From Auriscalpium vulgare (taxonomy: Eukaryota; Basidiomycota; Agaricomycetes; Russulales; Auriscalpiaceae): a stretch of 64,000 nt of DNA. The stretch is taken from assembly GCA_019915015.1 (NCBI GenBank), contig JAHBBC010000001.1:3410001-3474000 (forward strand). The letters are read 5' to 3'. The position numbers and the translations under genes are program-made. The notes beneath the pieces were generated by a model. It had not been told where the DNA came from. It searched no databases and saw nothing but the letters and a program-made list of their open reading frames with translations. Positions 1 through 9,984 of this stretch are shown here, piece after piece; the stretch's first letter is position 1; each line of letters starts with the position of its first letter.

Positions 1-1657
1 TTCGCCACGCAGGTTTTGGGTCACTCAAAGCAGCACAATGTCGTTTGACCGTGCCCGGCTTGATATCCAGCGTTGTTTGCCATCAAAGCATAAGGATGGT
101 TAACTGCTTCAAGTTGCCCGAACACTATTCAGAACGACTATCTTCTGATACCATAAGGTCAAGCTACGGAGACTACCCGAACACTGACGGTACGCTGTTA
201 TGGTGATCCGGGGTAATGCTGGTATCGATACAAAGCCATGCCGTTCTCGATGAAAAATACACATCTTCTGCGCACGTCACGGTGTACGACCAACTCTGTC
301 TTCCTGACCGAGCTGCCCGCCAGACTAGCACACATGAACATGCAGGCTTCCATTTGATTGCGCGGGGCCGCAGAGACGAGTATGATGGAACTTCCTGGAG
401 ATCAGACCACATTGGTTTATTGACGGCGGTGATTCTGACGGGCACAAGACGCGCGCGAAAGCTACGGAGGCAGTTGTCCAAACACTCGGTAAATTGCCAG
501 TGGTCCCCCGAAAGCAACTGGTGAGTACGGCAGCAGCACTCGTGTTGATTCGGAGCCTCACGCCATGTTTCAAGATTTTGCGTTTGGATGCAAAAAAATA
601 CTAGTGGAGTGAGATGCGTTTGTGGCAGAAAGTACATCCATCGGAAAACCACAGCAGTCGTGGTGAGGCCACACTATTGATTCGCCACCTCACAGCTCCA
701 GACAAAAAGGACCGTCGTACGACTCCAAATATCTGTACAAACACTCCCACGAGGTAGTGTCTGTGGAGCATGTAACATTGTTAGTACTGGAGCAAGTCGA
801 TCCACCGTAGTACACGTGTCGGAAGCGCCAGTCCGCCGGCCTCCACGTGCCAGCAGTCAAAGCCGTCAACGAGTCAACGCAACTTGCTCCTCTGCCTCGA
901 GCTCGCACTCAACATTCGCCTGAAGTTAGGACCATGTGTATTTGAACAAGAGGGTGGCGAATAGACTTCAAGATTCACGGACGTAAGTATATGGTCGAAT
1001 GGGGACTGACTGGTTTTATATTTCCAGCGGTGCGGGTCCAAGCGCTATCCTCTGGCGAGAGTCGACACTCTGGGACCTCTCTGCAGCTTATCTCTTTTCC
1101 TGGTTGATGTCTGGCATCTGCATGGTGGCTGTATATTGGCGCGTATAGGGCAAATTGGACTATCTGTACTGTTTCCTGCATCTTCTCGCATCTGTCTGCA
1201 CGTCTCGTTGGTCTTCCTTCCGCAATAACGGCAATCCTCACGGATATTCCATTCAACCGGACTCTCGCTAATGACATGCGTCTGGGTTCATCTCTGTGCA
1301 GAGTACGGGCGGCTATCAAAACCCTCACCCCCCTTCGTGATTGTCGTCCTCGACTTCGCCCGCTACGCCTCCCGCCCTGAGCAACGACTGCGGTCAGATG
1401 CTGCCCGCCGACGTTCCACCGAGCGCTATTTTGACGTCGATGCGAGGGGCGAGGTCAGGCGACATCATCTTCAGCAAATATAGCCTGCTCGCCACGCACG
1501 CCGCGCCCAGCGCACCAGGCCGCCACTTCAGTAGCGGACCGTCAGGGTCATGCGGAACGTGCCTCGCGGTCGACAGTGGCGCGCCATTCAGGCGTGGCAG
1601 CGGACCGAAACGGCATGCTGACCATCGGGGGGCACTTCCTCGGAGTGCGCGAGAGGT
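1..1657. other. Intergenic / upstream region, no gene seen
   Basis: No reading frame here has a recognisable domain, signal peptide or plausible splice chain. The short open frames on both strands look random. The right end is the promoter of the glucuronoyl esterase. Confidence 0.6.
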
Positions 1658-1663
1658 TATAAG
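1658..1663 (+). promoter_or_regulatory. TATA box of the glucuronoyl esterase gene
   Basis: TATAAG lies 50 bases before the ATG at 1713, a usual spacing for highly expressed secreted fungal enzymes. Assigned from position and sequence only. Confidence 0.5.
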
Positions 1664-1712
1664 GATGAGCAGCGACGGTAATGAAACCCTCAGTGCATAA
1701 TCACAAAGCACA

Positions 1713-3023
1713 ATGAGATTCTCAACTCTCATCCAACTCAGTGTCGCCTTCATCTCTGCCGCCTCTGCGGGTGCTCGCCGTGAGTCAATCTACTCTGCGA
1801 CGAGGCCTGACTGACCGTGCTTATCCAGGCGCGGACTGCCCCATCGCGACGTCGCTGCCGTTCGACGACGACGAGCTTCCCGACCCGTTTACGTTCAACG
1901 ACGGGACGCCGGTGCTGACGACGGACGACTGGACGTGCCGCGCCGCGCAGATCAATGCGCTCATCTCCAGCTACGAGGCCGGCGCGCTGCCCCCGCCGCC
2001 GTCCTCGCTCGGCGTCGCGTTCACCAGGTCCGGCTCGTCCGGCACGCTGTCGCTCACGGCGAGCAACGGGGGCCCGTCGATCACGTTCGCGCCAACCATC
2101 ACCTTCCCATCAGGCACCGCCCCTGCCGCCGGGTGGCCGCTGGTCATCACGTTCGAGGGCGGCAGCATCCCCATCCCCGCCGGGGTGCGTTGCGCCTGTC
2201 CTCCTCTCCGCTCCCGCCCGCTGACGGCGCCGCGACGCAGATTGCCACGATGAACTACGCGAACTCCGCGATGGCGGCGCAGACGGACCTGAGCTCGCGC
2301 GGCGTCGGGCTGTTCTACAACCTCTTCGGGGCGAACGCGACGGCGAGCTCGATGGTCGCGTGGGCGTGGGGCGTGAGCCGCATCATCGACGCGCTCGAGC
2401 AGACGCCGGCGGCGGGGATCAACACGCAGCGCATCGCGGTGACGGGGTGCTCGCGCGACGGCAAGGGCGCGCTGACGGCGGGCGCGCTCGAGCCGCGCAT
2501 CGCGCTGACGATCCCGCAGGAGTCGGGCTCGGGCGGCGACACGTGCTGGCGGCTGTCGCTGTTCGAGCAGAACAACGGCGCGGACGTGCAGACCGCGACG
2601 GAGATCGTGCAGGAGAACGTGTGGTTCGCGCCGGGCTTCGCGAACTTCGTGAACAATCTGTCCGCGCTCCCGTTCGACCACCACATGCTCGCGGCGCTCA
2701 TCGCGCCGCGCGCGCTCGTGTCGTTCGAGAACACGGACGTCGTGTGGCTGAGCCCGCTGAGCGCATGGGGGTGCATGAGCGCGGCGCACACGGTGTGGGC
2801 GGCGCTCGGCGTGCCGGACAACCACGGGTTCGCGCAGGTCGGCGGGCACGAGCACTGTCAGTGGCCGGCGTCGCTCACGCCGACGTTGGACGCGTTCTTT
2901 GACAAGTTCCTGCTCGATCAGCCCAACGTCAGCACGGAGTTCTTCTCCACCAATGGCGCGTTCAACAATGTAACGTGGAACCCTGCGGACTGGATCAGCT
3001 GGACCACTCCGCAATTGACGTGA
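1713..3023 (+). CDS. Secreted 4-O-methyl-glucuronoyl methylesterase (CE15)
   Basis: This enzyme cleaves the ester between lignin alcohols and glucuronic acid side chains of xylan, outside the cell. Exons are 1713-1779, 1829-2184 and 2241-3023, giving 401 residues. The protein opens with a signal peptide ([13 protein letters not shown]...) and then the mature start [10 protein letters not shown]. The CE15 nucleophile motif GCSRDGKGA is present with Ser at about residue 212, followed by PQESG (Glu about 235) and GGHEHC (His about 346), which complete the family triad. There is no CBM1 module, so it is a single-domain form. The ATG at 1713 is chosen because it starts the signal peptide and follows a TATA box. 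A degraded copy of the 3' end lies at 3353-3453. Confidence 0.93.
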
Positions 3024-3124
3024 GGTGGGTGAGTGAGTGGAAGTGTGGCTCACGCACAGGCGCTGAACGTTGGACTCCAATCTAGGGAGCGAAGAACAAC
3101 TTACATAACAGCAAAAGTGCAGAA

Positions 3125-3215
3125 ATCTTGTGGGGATCACAAGCACTTGATTCAAAGCCGGGGCCCGATTCTTGTAACCCAACCCCACTTCCGTATCTAC
3201 CCAGTTGACCACGCT
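3125..3215 (-). other. Possible tRNA-like relic
   Basis: On the minus strand an A-box-like stretch (TGGTCAACTGGGT) is followed about 40 bases later by a weak B-box-like stretch (GCTTTGAATCAAG). I could not fold a full cloverleaf. It may be a decayed tRNA or tRNA-derived short element, or chance. Confidence 0.2.
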
Positions 3216-3352
3216 TCCAACTGTGTGGACATATGCTTAATGTCCAAGCTATACAAAATTCACATGAGATTCGTGTCGACATGTTGTGACGATCGAGTCC
3301 CATAAATGATTTAAATATATTCTGGGCAAGTTGTAACCTTGAGAGGGAGATA

Positions 3353-3453
3353 TGCTCGATCAGCCCAACGTCAGCACGGAATCCATGCGTTCAACAACAA
3401 TGTGACTTGGATCGCGGCGGACTGGATCAGCCGGATCACTCCGCAAGTGAGGT
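3353..3453 (+). pseudogene. Relic of a second CE15 3' end
   Basis: Bases 3353-3380 are identical to 2911-2938 of the glucuronoyl esterase. After a small deletion the similarity continues through the codons for NNVTW, ADWIS and TPQ to the end of the gene (about 2960-3027). No upstream part of the gene is present, so this is a non-coding remnant of a tandem duplication. Confidence 0.85.
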
Positions 3454-4106
3454 GCGGTTTGAACCCGAGAGCTGCCGAGAGCCGCCGACGAACGCAACTC
3501 CCGACTTACATAATTGACCAGTACTCACCAGCGTCCGAAGCGCCTGCAGCCTTGCATCGTAACAGCAGGTTCGTATGCGGTTTAATCAATCATAAATAGC
3601 CAGTCCTACTAATACCAGCACCGCGGGAAGACGGACGGGAACGTCGAGGACGTGAAATCAATGGCGAGCATGCAAACAGCCTACTCCGAGTTCAACTTAT
3701 TATGTAGCCTCTCAATATCTCGTTGAAGCAACCGGCTCGACTCGGGTGCTGGGACAGGGTAAGGCTCTCTCTCGCTCTGACTTTTGTCCAAAAAAGCTTT
3801 TTGTAAACGCAGGCTCAAAATTATCTGTTTGCCGAAGACCCGGTTCAATTCTGGCCCACGAGGGCGACATGAAAACTTTGAAACAGTCCGTATAATCAGA
3901 AACCGCAGTCGATATGTCCACTGGCAGGCCGGTACATCGCAGAAGAGATGTCTCACTTCTTACTGAGTACAGCGCGCGACAGCTGTAGTCTTCGCTAGTC
4001 TTCGTTGCTGACCTTGCGCGGAAGACAGTCGTTCCGCAGCAAGACAGCTGTAAGACATTCTTTGCTTTCGACTTTCCAGGCGACGAATCTATGGGTGGGC
4101 CTCCGA
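3454..4106. other. Intergenic region, no gene seen
   Basis: No supported gene. The open frames on both strands have no recognisable domain. The region serves as upstream sequence of the small secreted-peptide gene. Confidence 0.5.
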
Positions 4107-4113
4107 TATAAAT
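4107..4113 (+). promoter_or_regulatory. TATA box of the small secreted-peptide gene
   Basis: TATAAAT lies 57 bases before the ATG at 4170, a tight and typical promoter spacing that supports the short gene model downstream. Confidence 0.5.
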
Positions 4114-4169
4114 TCGGCACAAACCCGCTGGCCTACACCTCAGTCTACACCTCGTCCACATCCCGAGCC

Positions 4170-4357
4170 ATGAAATTCTCCACTGCCTTTTTCGCCCTTG
4201 TCCTTGCAGCTGTTGTCTCTGCCGGTCCAGTAGCGGACCTCGACAGTGCGTGCACCGGCTATTCATTTATATTCTCTAGAAACTCATACATTATTCTCAC
4301 ATCTTAGAGCGTGGTGGCAGCGAGCGTGACGAAGACCCTCCGAAAGGCGTACAGTAG
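4170..4357 (+). CDS. Small secreted peptide precursor with a Lys-Arg site (unknown function)
   Basis: I do not recognise this gene. Exon 1 (4170-4245) encodes a clean signal peptide, MKFSTAFFALVLAAVVSAGP. The 62-base intron 4246-4307 has good GT and AG borders. Exon 2 (4308-4357) gives a tail beginning Lys-Arg and ending KGVQ, for 41 residues in total. The KR pair just after the short pro-segment VADLD looks like a Kex2-type cleavage site, which would release a 14-residue acidic peptide. A 22-base direct repeat (ccctccgaaaggcgt...) spans the stop codon. The function is unknown; a signal or effector peptide is only a guess. The exon 2 boundary is less certain than exon 1. Confidence 0.5.
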
Positions 4358-5006
4358 CCCTCCGAAAGGCGTGACTCATTGAGAGGTAGTGGCAATCATA
4401 TGTTCCCATACTCTCTTTGCCGTGCGTTTTCATATCCTATCCTAGTGTGATCGAGCTTCGCTGACGAACTGCGCGCTTCAGACTGCCCTCGATGCGAGAA
4501 TTAATGTACTCATTTGTGTCGCATGGAAATCTTGAGAAATGTAATTAACTCGGAGATGTTGACGAGTTTCAGCTCTGCGTCGGGAATTACAATTCCCTTT
4601 CCCGCTGTTATGCCAGTCGGACCCATCAGCAAAAGTACCGAAAACGTGTGAGGCTTACACGTGCTTAAGTGTCTGAATTGAAGCCCTCACGAGCAATTTG
4701 GTCGTCTAGGGGCGATACTTTGGATGCCCCACCTCCGGATCCGTATATATACTTCAGAATTTTATACGTGGGTGCGCGTGTGGACAGCCTGAGATGATAT
4801 GTCGGCGAGTCAGACTCCTAGCTCTGGAGCTGCCAGTGGGAGCTACCACCATCCTCGGTCTCACCTCTTGGTCTCTCATGCGGTGCCGCCGGACCGTGAC
4901 TTTCCATGCCACTGTATATTCAGCGCACGGGTGCCGCCCGCCGCGACAATGACTCGACACTGACAGTCTGCTCTCAGTACGCAACAGAACCTACCTAGGT
5001 GCCAGC
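4358..5006. other. Intergenic region, no gene seen
   Basis: Nothing coding is supported. A TATA-like stretch (TATATATAC) near 4744 could belong to the phosphatase gene downstream. Confidence 0.45.
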
Positions 5007-5551
5007 ATGGCTCCCAAGCTTGCGAAGAACAAGTTCAAGGACACCAATAACAGCGACGCAGCTGTGGTCGTCTCACCTCCCTATCTCTATCTAGGCCCTC
5101 GATCCTCCACATCGGCCGCTTTCCTTACCGCGCATGGCATCACGGACGTACTCAGCATCGGTGCCAAGCCATCCTCTATCGTGCCAAATATCACGTACCA
5201 TCGTCTTTCCCTCTCGGACGACCCGGAGTCGTCCATCGATCAAGTTGTCACAAATGCGGCTGCCATCATCACCACCGTCGCCGCTACACAATCCGGTCGA
5301 ATACTCGTGCACTGCTCCGCTGCTGTGTCCCGCTCACAATCGCTGGTTACTTGATGGTGAAGAAGGCAACGTCGCTTCGTGAAGCATTGGGGACGCTCGT
5401 CAGAGCTAGGCCAGCTGTATGTCCCAACCCGGGCTTCATCGCACAGTTGAAGAATATGGAGTCAAGAGTGCGTGGGGAGAGCTCTCTTGATGTTGATGTG
5501 TTGCCTGCGAAGAAAGAGGACAGAGTTGCGCTGTTCAGACTAGCCGCTTGA
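5007..5551 (+). pseudogene. Dual-specificity protein phosphatase, frameshifted
   Basis: The first frame (5007 to about 5340) starts MAPKLAKNKFKD and carries the DSP fold through ILVHCSAAVSRS. The second frame (about 5340-5551) continues with YLMVKKATSLREALG and NPGFIAQLKNME, the usual next segment of these enzymes. The two are out of frame, and no GT-AG intron fits between them. The P-loop reads HCSAAVSRS where the family has HCxAGxSRS, so the conserved Gly is Ala, and about two residues are missing before AYLM. Intact family members remove phosphate from Tyr and Ser/Thr. A decayed gene is the simplest reading; a sequence error is possible. Confidence 0.7.
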
Positions 5552-6161
5552 GTCTCGTGGAGGTATGTACTTCGATGCTTCCAACTGAAGTGCACGTTCA
5601 CTCAGAGCTTCAACGGGATGAAGATGATGAACCCTGGTCTGCATTGTTTGCCCGATAAATGCAATGCGTTCTGTACCAGGTCATAGCTTCACACAATCCT
5701 GTCTCCACACTGCACCCGCACACTGTCGCTGTACCTTCACTATATAATCACATGTGTTTTACAATCCCGTCCACGTCCAGATGCCTGCCCACTGTATCCC
5801 TGCCGTACTCGCTCAAACTGTATGCTTGTAAAGGCAATCTATTCTCATACCCAACGGGCATCTCGGCCCTGGGGGAATCCACGGCGGTATCATATGTAGT
5901 ACGGGTACCCCAGCTCGTAACTAAGGAAGATATATATGCGTGTACAACTCAGCAAAGAACAACAGCAAAAGGGTTCGTGGACAACAATGTAAATGTAAGC
6001 AGCAGACAGCCGTGTGTGCCGTGGTTCGAACAAGAACAAGGCCTATCTATGGCCGTGGTGGAGGGTGTATGCATGTGTCCGTGAGAAGGGTATGTATGCG
6101 TGTCCGTGTGTGCATCGAGTCTGGAACAAAGAATGTATCTTCAAAGGGGCGTGGGTGGAGT
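5552..6161. other. Convergent intergenic region, no gene seen
   Basis: This lies between the 3' end of the phosphatase relic and the 3' end of the KRE6-like gene. Open frames here show no domain. Confidence 0.5.
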
Positions 6162-8547
6162 TTAGCAGAGCTTCCACATTTTCACGGAGTCACTAAAGCT
6201 CGGAATCAGCGAGAGCGCGCAGAGCAGGAGCGCGGTACGTACATTCGGAACGCGCGATCGTCGTCGCTGTCGGGCCACGTCGCGCTCCACGTCGACTGCG
6301 CCTGTGCAAAGTCGCGCATCGCCGCTACACACCACGACGCGTCAGTGCGGGGGCACACCGGCAACGCGCATAACTCACTGTTGGAGCTGTCGAACCACGG
6401 CTTGTCGCCCTTCTTGTCGGGGAACCACCCGCTCGTCCCGCCGGCCGCGAGGTTCATGACCAGGTAGAAGCCTGGCGCGCGTCAGACTCGTCTGCGCACA
6501 CGGCAGCGCACTGAGACTCACTCTGATCAAAGGGCGCGGACTGGCCCGCGTCCTTCCACGGATTCGGCACGACGATCTCGGTGGCGGTGCCGTTCGTGCT
6601 CGTGGTCGGGAACTTGCCCTTGTTGAAGAAGAAGCCGCCGTTGCCTGCCTGCTTGTTGTTGATCTTCATGTCGACCATGGACGTGAGCCGCGAGTCGACG
6701 TAGATCTTGATAAAGTCCTGCGTCCACTCCATCGTGTACGTGTGGAACGCCTTGGCGTACGACGTGCGCTTCTGCGACTGCCAGCCGTACGCGCGCGCGA
6801 TGAGGCCGGGGAGCGCGCCCCACGTGAGCGTCGAGCGCACATAGTTGTTGCCCTGCGCGGGGTACTCGGGCCCGTTGCCACGGCCCTCCATGATCTGCGC
6901 ACATCAGTCAGCACCCCGCGGCCACGCCAGCAAAGAGACACTTACGTCGATCTCGCCGGACAGCGGCCACGCGCCGTACTTGCTGTCGGTGGGCAGCATC
7001 CAGATGGCGGGCCAGAGCCAGTCACCGCGGGGGAGCTTCGCGACGACCTCGACCTTGCCGTACTGGATGCTGTAGGTGCCCTTGGTGCTGATGCGGGCGC
7101 TCATGATGGGCGGGACGGTGGCACCCGTCTTTGCGTTGCTCGCCACGGAGCACGCCGACGCGTTGGTTTTCGCGGCCGTGCAGCCGGGGATGGTGTAGTT
7201 GCCGCCGTCAAAGATGAGGCCGGGGCTCTTGAGGTAGTTGGTGGTGAGCGTCGGCATGATGTACAGCTGGCCGTTGCGGACGAAGAGGTTGTCGCTCGAG
7301 GTGGTGGTCATTTCAAACTCGCCATTTCTACGGGTCCGTGAGCAAAGAAAGACGAGGGCAAAGAGGAGCGCGCTGCCGTACCCGAAACCGCTCATCTCGG
7401 CGTCGCGCACCCACGTGGCGCCGTCAGAGTCGACGCTGAGCGAGTCAAAGTCGTCGCCCATGACGAAACACAGCTTGCTGTCGGCAATCATCTCTTTGCC
7501 CGCGTCGGTGTAGCCGCGCCAGCATATGAGGCCGGCGAGGCCGATGCCGACGACGACGGTGAGGAAGGTGAGCCACCAGCTGCCACGGGTGCGGCGGTCC
7601 CTGCGCTGGAGGAGCCACGGCTTGTCCTCCTTGTCGAGCTTGCTCATGAGCAGGGTGGACGGGAGCGGGGGCTTGGGCTTGAGCGGTTCCGCATACGCCT
7701 GGTGGGGGCTGGACGGCAGATCGGCGCGCGAGGGCGCGGCGTGCGAGGGCGGGGCCCACACGGACGACGGGCGCGAGGAGGGCGCGAGGAACGGGGCGCG
7801 GAAGGACGGGGTGCTGCCTGGTGCCGGCTGACCTGAGCGGTAGACCTGGGGCTGGGCACCCGCGGGGGCGGCCATGAAGGGCGCGTAGGGCCGCTCGAGG
7901 TCGCCGTCCCAGGAGCCGTCCATGCTGTTGCGGCCGCCGGGGCCGTAGAAGCCGGCGGGGGAGGCGGCGCGGCGGGGCACGCCCGCTGCGACGCCGCCGT
8001 TGGCGACGAAGGACTCGATGGAGGCGCGGCGGGACTTGAGGCCCATGCCGGGGATGGCCATGCCGGGGTCGGGGTTGCCGGGGTAGGCCTGGAAGGGGAA
8101 GGGGTAGGCGGACGGGGGTGCGCGGACGCGCGGGCTGCCGTCGTCTGGTGCGGGGGACTGGGGCAAGTCGGTGGCGGACTGGAGGAGCTGGGAGGGGGTG
8201 GACGGGGAGTCTGGGTTGTCGACGGGGGCGTAGCCCGCGTTGGCTGTGGACCTGCGCTTGCGGGAGACGGTGGGGGCATGCTTTGCGGTGTTAGCGGGGG
8301 GCGGGGGGTCGCGCTCCGAGTCCGAGGTGGGGGCAGAGTCGAGGGTGGACGCGTCGGAGGTGTAGGAGCCGCGGTCGCGTGCGCCGGCGAGGAAGGCGGG
8401 GCGCGGGGGGGACAAGGGCGACGGGGAGCGCGGGGCAGAGAGTGCGCGTGTGAGGTGGGAGGCGGGGGAGGAGATGTCGTCGTCGTCGATGCTGCTGCGC
8501 TGGGGGGCGTGTGAGTAGCGGTTGCGGCGGGAGGGGTAGGAGGCCAT
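6162..8547 (-). CDS. KRE6: KRE6/SKN1-type GH16 transmembrane protein (beta-1,6-glucan synthesis)
   Basis: Members of this family are type II membrane proteins of the secretory pathway needed for beta-1,6-glucan in the cell wall. Exons on the minus strand are 8547-7382, 7327-6946, 6894-6522, 6471-6379, 6324-6243 and 6192-6162, giving 708 residues. A long Ser/Pro/Arg-rich cytosolic tail is followed by one membrane segment (WWLTFLTVVVGIGLAGLICW, about residue 350). The luminal GH16-like domain has the catalytic-type motif GEIDIMEG, formed across an intron. The protein ends RIDSVKMWKLC. The start MASYPSRRNR is the first ATG in the tail frame. It shares a 1.4 kb upstream region with the GT2 gene. 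Confidence 0.9.
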
Positions 8548-9433
8548 GGGGGGCAGGGCAGAGCGGGGGCAGGCGAGCGTGGCGCGGCCATGTTCTTTAT
8601 CAGAGGAAAAACGAGGTCTGTGGGCCGTCCGTGGGGGGGTTGCCTTTCCAATTGCGTCACCGCCCTGCGCGAGCCCCGGGCGTTGGTCCCTGGCCACTCG
8701 CTTCGTATGCACCGGCGTCCGACTCGCATTGGCCCTGCGCGCGCCCCACCGCACGGGGGCCGCTGTGCAGTGCAGCGAGCACGGAGAATATTCCCTCGGG
8801 GGCAGTAGAGCACGATAAGGCGGACCCCTGGGACGGCGGGTGTGGAGCGGGTGTTGATGCTCCAGCGGGGTCGTCCGAAGAACCTGCGTGCGCACGGCGC
8901 GTCGATTGCGGACTTTGCGTACGGCACCATGGCCTGCGTCGACCCGCGCTGGCTGGAACAAGGCCGACGCGAGCCCTGTGGCGGCGGCGCCTCTGCCAGA
9001 CTGCAATGGACCGGGCCCGCCGCGTCAGAGCCAGCCGCTCTCGTCTTATCGCCTCTTCGCCCTGGCAACCGGCCTGCACCTCCCTGCTCTCCTTCGACGC
9101 CGACCCACCAAGGCACAGTTGCCACGTCCCCGAGTGCTTCCCGGGCGAGCATTGCAGCAGGCCCGAGGACGGCAGGCCCTGCGCGCGATGGCCAGGTCGA
9201 TCACAGAGTCTACCGACAGTGGGGGAATGGAAGTTGCCATATCGATCCCACTACCGCCTGACAAACATCCTGCGCGGGTATGACTAAGCATCCCAGCTCT
9301 TGCCACGACACGCGTCTCCTGCTTGGACCCACCTCAGTTGCGCCCTCTTCGCCCTCTGAATGCGCCAAAGACGACCCTTCGCGACATCATCGGCACGGCG
9401 CTGACGAGCAGCTATCGCTCGCGTAACCCTGGA

Positions 9434-9450
9434 AATACAAATATTGTATT
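9434..9450. repeat. Inverted repeat AATACAA-ATA-TTGTATT
   Basis: Seven-base arms match perfectly around a three-base spacer. It lies 11 bases from the second palindrome and may be a protein-binding site in the shared promoter. Confidence 0.6.
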
Positions 9451-9460
9451 GAGGGAGCGG

Positions 9461-9480
9461 CGACGTCATAAATGACGTCG
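9461..9480. promoter_or_regulatory. Palindrome with two TGACGT (CRE-like) half sites
   Basis: Nine-base arms (cgacgtcat / atgacgtcg) flank a two-base centre. Each arm contains TGACGT, the core recognised by many bZIP factors. It sits between two cell-wall genes transcribed away from each other. A regulatory role is inferred. Confidence 0.45.
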
Positions 9481-9984
9481 TGTGCATGTTATTGCCGGCC
9501 GCGCACTTCGCCGCCCTGATGGAAAATTTGCGTCTGATGCGAACGACGTGCCAACTGGGGAGGGCGGACAGTGGGCGGCGGACGGGAGGAGGCCCGTGCA
9601 GACGCAGGTGGGTCCCAGTTGAAACGGTGAAGCTGGCTGCTGGCGGGGCACTGCTTGTCCAGGGACGTCGCGTGCGGCATCGGGATTGCCCTCTTGCGTC
9701 TATCTCGTTGCACAGATTTCCATGTTGATTCTCCACGGCCCCACCCAAGGCGGCCGTAGATATGGAGCAGGGACCCCGACGACCCCCGTACCCGACGCGA
9801 GGGCGGCCGTGTGTTAGGCTCATGGAGGTCCCCGTCGCCCTCAAATTCTACAAGGTATCATGTCCTCTGAAAAAGCCGTCCTTCCTTTTCGCTCGCCTCC
9901 CTCCTCCCCTCCCCGCCGCGTCCCCTCCCCGCCCCGCCCCGCCTAGCCCGTAGCCCGTAGCCCGTCCCCTGCCCGCAGGCCGCC

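Larger units (their letters stand above)
8548..9984. promoter_or_regulatory. Divergent promoter region between KRE6-like and GT2 genes
   Basis: No gene is supported; long open frames here arise from high GC content. The region holds two inverted repeats (9434-9450 and 9461-9480) and a CT-rich tract with cccgtag repeats ending just before the GT2 start. A cag at 9978-9980, five bases before that ATG, could be the 3' end of a 5'UTR intron. Confidence 0.6.

Noticed and set aside
1971..3212. 413-codon open frame on the minus strand
   Set aside because: It is the antisense shadow of the CE15 gene; Arg-rich composition and no domain.
7644..9152. 502-codon minus-strand frame rich in Pro/Ser/Ala
   Set aside because: It is an alternative frame of the KRE6-like N-terminus and its promoter; composition comes from GC bias.
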